The position numbers and the translations under genes are program-made. Below are positions 20,091 through 21,715 of a stretch of DNA of 21,715 nucleotides, piece after piece (positions within the stretch are counted from its first letter, which is position 1; every line of letters begins with the position of its first letter). The notes beneath the pieces are model-generated. The model searched no databases and was not told where the DNA came from. It was given only the letters and a program-made list of their open reading frames with translations. The stretch comes from Rhodospirillaceae bacterium (lineage in GTDB: Bacteria > Pseudomonadota > Alphaproteobacteria > Puniceispirillales > Puniceispirillaceae), in NCBI GenBank assembly GCA_002721775.1, contig PBLM01000028.1, positions 26,902 to 48,616 on the forward strand. Reading direction: 5' to 3'.

Positions 20091-21715
20091 ATGTCATTTT
20101 ATACCGCGCTTACCGGATTGAATGGGTCATCAGCCGATATCTCTGCAACTTCAAACAATATTGCCAACGTAGGCACCACTGGCTTTAAGCGCAGTGTGGC
20201 TGAATTTGGTGATATTTTTGCGACATCACCGTTGCAGAATTCATCATCCTCAATCGGTTCAGGTACAATTCTTAAAGGTATTAAGCAGCAGTTTACACAA
20301 GGTAATATTTCTTCATCACTGAATGCGCTTGACCTAGCGATTTCTGGTCAGGGCTTTTTTGCTTTGAAGCCATCACTTACATCTGCTCAAACTGTTTTCA
20401 CACGAAATGGCTCTTTAAATGTTAATAACGACCGATATGTGGTTGACTCTGCCGGACAGTTTCTTCTCACCTATCCAGTCAACGATGATGGTTCAGTCAC
20501 AGCAAAAGATTTACAAAGTGCTATTCCACTTCAGCTTCCTGTTACATCTGGTGACCCACGGGCAACTAGTAACATTTCTTTGGGGGTAAACGTGCCTGCT
20601 GGCGCTGATGTGGTAACTGACCGACCTGAATTCTCTAATGGCTATGCTTTTAACTCTTCTGATCCAAATAGTTTTACTAATTCAACCTCGATTACTATTT
20701 TTGATGATTTAGGTAATCCAACAATCGCAACAATGTATTTTATTAAGACGCAAGCAGCATCTGCCACTGACGCAACAAATAAATATGATACGCGTCTTGT
20801 GATTAACGATACAGTCATCAATCCTGATTTAGTGTCAGCGGTTGACGATAATGGTAGCCAGATATTCATTGATCGCTTTGGGGCTGAAACCACGGACGTG
20901 CCAGATGACAACTACTTTCTAGAAGGAAAAGGTTCACCTCTTTATAAACTTGACGACCAGCAGCAGTTGATTCCATCTCAGCCAGCAAAATTGAGAGGGG
21001 AACAAGCTGAATTTGACTTTGGTGAAGAGGGAGACAGGTTAGTTGAAATTGTCACAGATCCAATGCAATTTAAATCAACTCGTGAAAGTGGTGATGGTGA
21101 CAGTCGCATCTATTGGGGTTCCAATTTTTTAACAATAAATGTTGATAATGGAGATCAGCCTGTAAACATCGATATAAGACCTGGAAAGTATAATGCGACA
21201 CAATTAGCTGCTGAGGTTGAGCGTGCAATAAATGAAGCTTATGGGGATGATAGCAAGATTCAAATTGTGCAGAATGTCGACGACACACTCAACATAAACT
21301 TGTTTAAGTTAAATCAGGATGGGTCATCAACTGGTTTGACCACACCTATAGAGGTCGACCTATTAACAAGTAGTTTTGTGTCTGAGGTTGATAACATTAC
21401 CCTTTCTGGAGCGTCACCTGATTTCACAAGAGAGCAGTTTTTAGCGCATACACAGGCACGAATGAATGAATCGCTTAACCGGTATGCTGTTGACGCAAAC
21501 GACAACCTTGCGAATGCAAGTGCGCTTGGTGTCTCCACTGACTTGTTTGCGCGTTCGCGGGGAACGACCATGCCGGCAATTTTTGAGCGGACTCAGGTTG
21601 TAAGTTTTGATCATTCTACATCAAATGCGACAAGTGCAGCCGGTTTAAATAATGCTTCAATAACAAAAGACGAAAAATATCTCGTCTACTCAATGTATGC
21701 AAATCGCCCATCATT
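20091..21715 (+). CDS. flgE: Flagellar hook protein FlgE, 3' end outside window
   Basis: The frame is open from the ATG to the right edge, 541 codons with no stop. FlgE builds the hook, the flexible joint between rod and filament. The N-terminus is diagnostic: MSFYTALTGLNGSSADISATSNNIANVGTTGFKRSVAEFGDIF, then KGIKQQFTQGNISSSLNALDLAISGQGFFAL and VFTRNGSLNVNNDRYVVDSAGQFLL. The middle has the FlgE D1/D2 strand ITIFDDLGNPTIATMYFIK and a long variable region rich in Asp, Asn and Ser. The conserved C-terminal D0 helix has not yet been reached, so the protein is clearly longer than the roughly 400 residues of enteric FlgE. GGAG lies 9 nt before the ATG. Confidence 0.93.
   Translation, partial: MSFYTALTGLNGSSADISATSNNIANVGTTGFKRSVAEFGDIFATSPLQNSSSSIGSGTILKGIKQQFTQGNISSSLNALDLAISGQGFFALKPSLTSAQTVFTRNGSLNVNNDRYVVDSAGQFLLTYPVNDDGSVTAKDLQSAIPLQLPVTSGDPRATSNISLGVNVPAGADVVTDRPEFSNGYAFNSSDPNSFTNSTSITIFDDLGNPTIATMYFIKTQAASATDATNKYDTRLVINDTVINPDLVSAVDDNGSQIFIDRFGAETTDVPDDNYFLEGKGSPLYKLDDQQQLIPSQPAKLRGEQAEFDFGEEGDRLVEIVTDPMQFKSTRESGDGDSRIYWGSNFLTINVDNGDQPVNIDIRPGKYNATQLAAEVERAINEAYGDDSKIQIVQNVDDTLNINLFKLNQDGSSTGLTTPIEVDLLTSSFVSEVDNITLSGASPDFTREQFLAHTQARMNESLNRYAVDANDNLANASALGVSTDLFARSRGTTMPAIFERTQVVSFDHSTSNATSAAGLNNASITKDEKYLVYSMYANRPS

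Overview
The window is almost entirely a flagellar gene cluster from a Gram-negative proteobacterium with mid-range to low GC (by eye, mid-40s percent). Protein-level impressions (NHLP-like and Sel1-type accessory proteins, style of FliL, FlgB and FlgE) suggest a marine alphaproteobacterium, possibly SAR116-like. The gene order (flhA-flhF-flhG-fliA, flgP-flgT-flgA-flgM-flgN, flgBCDE) resembles polar-flagellum clusters of gammaproteobacteria such as Vibrio, so the taxonomic assignment is only an inference.

Layout. (1) 1-2870, + strand: left flank with a 5'-cut HAD phosphatase, gloB (glyoxalase II), a voltage-gated K+ channel and an unrecognised gene. (2) 2880-4313, - strand: fliL, preceded in its operon by an unrecognised coiled-coil/membrane protein. 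(3) 4314-5210: a 480-nt gap, then a 58-residue coiled-coil protein with its own sigma70-like promoter. (4) 5016-6299, - strand: three tightly overlapping genes (NHLP-like protein, secreted Sel1-repeat protein, 64-residue protein). (5) 6463-7251, + strand: a FlgE/F/G-family rod or hook protein behind a sigma54 promoter. (6) 7261-12605, - strand: flhA, flhF, flhG, fliA and an unknown gene, with a sigma54-type promoter in front of flhA. (7) 12931-17052, + strand: flgP-like, flgT-like, LysM-like, flgA, flgM, flgN-like and a DUF2802-like membrane protein, behind a second, divergent sigma54 site. (8) 17078-18317, - strand: an acidic repeat protein and a small lipoprotein. (9) 18431 to the end, + strand: flgB, flgC, flgD and flgE (cut by the window edge), with sigma54 promoters before flgB and before flgE.

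How it works together. Five sites fit TGGCA(C/T)-N5-(T/A)TGC with exact -24/-12 spacing, and each stands before a flagellar gene. This points to a hierarchy in which RpoN and a flagellar activator switch on the rod, hook, export (FlhA) and FliA genes. FliA and its anti-sigma factor FlgM would then control late genes outside the window. FlhF and FlhG would set flagellar position and number, but the FlhF here has lost most of its GTPase motifs, and the FlhG lacks the N-terminal extension that normally stimulates FlhF. FlgP-like and FlgT-like proteins suggest an outer-membrane-associated ring (H-ring or disk) around the basal body. No RNA genes, CRISPR arrays, insertion sequences or phage genes were seen.
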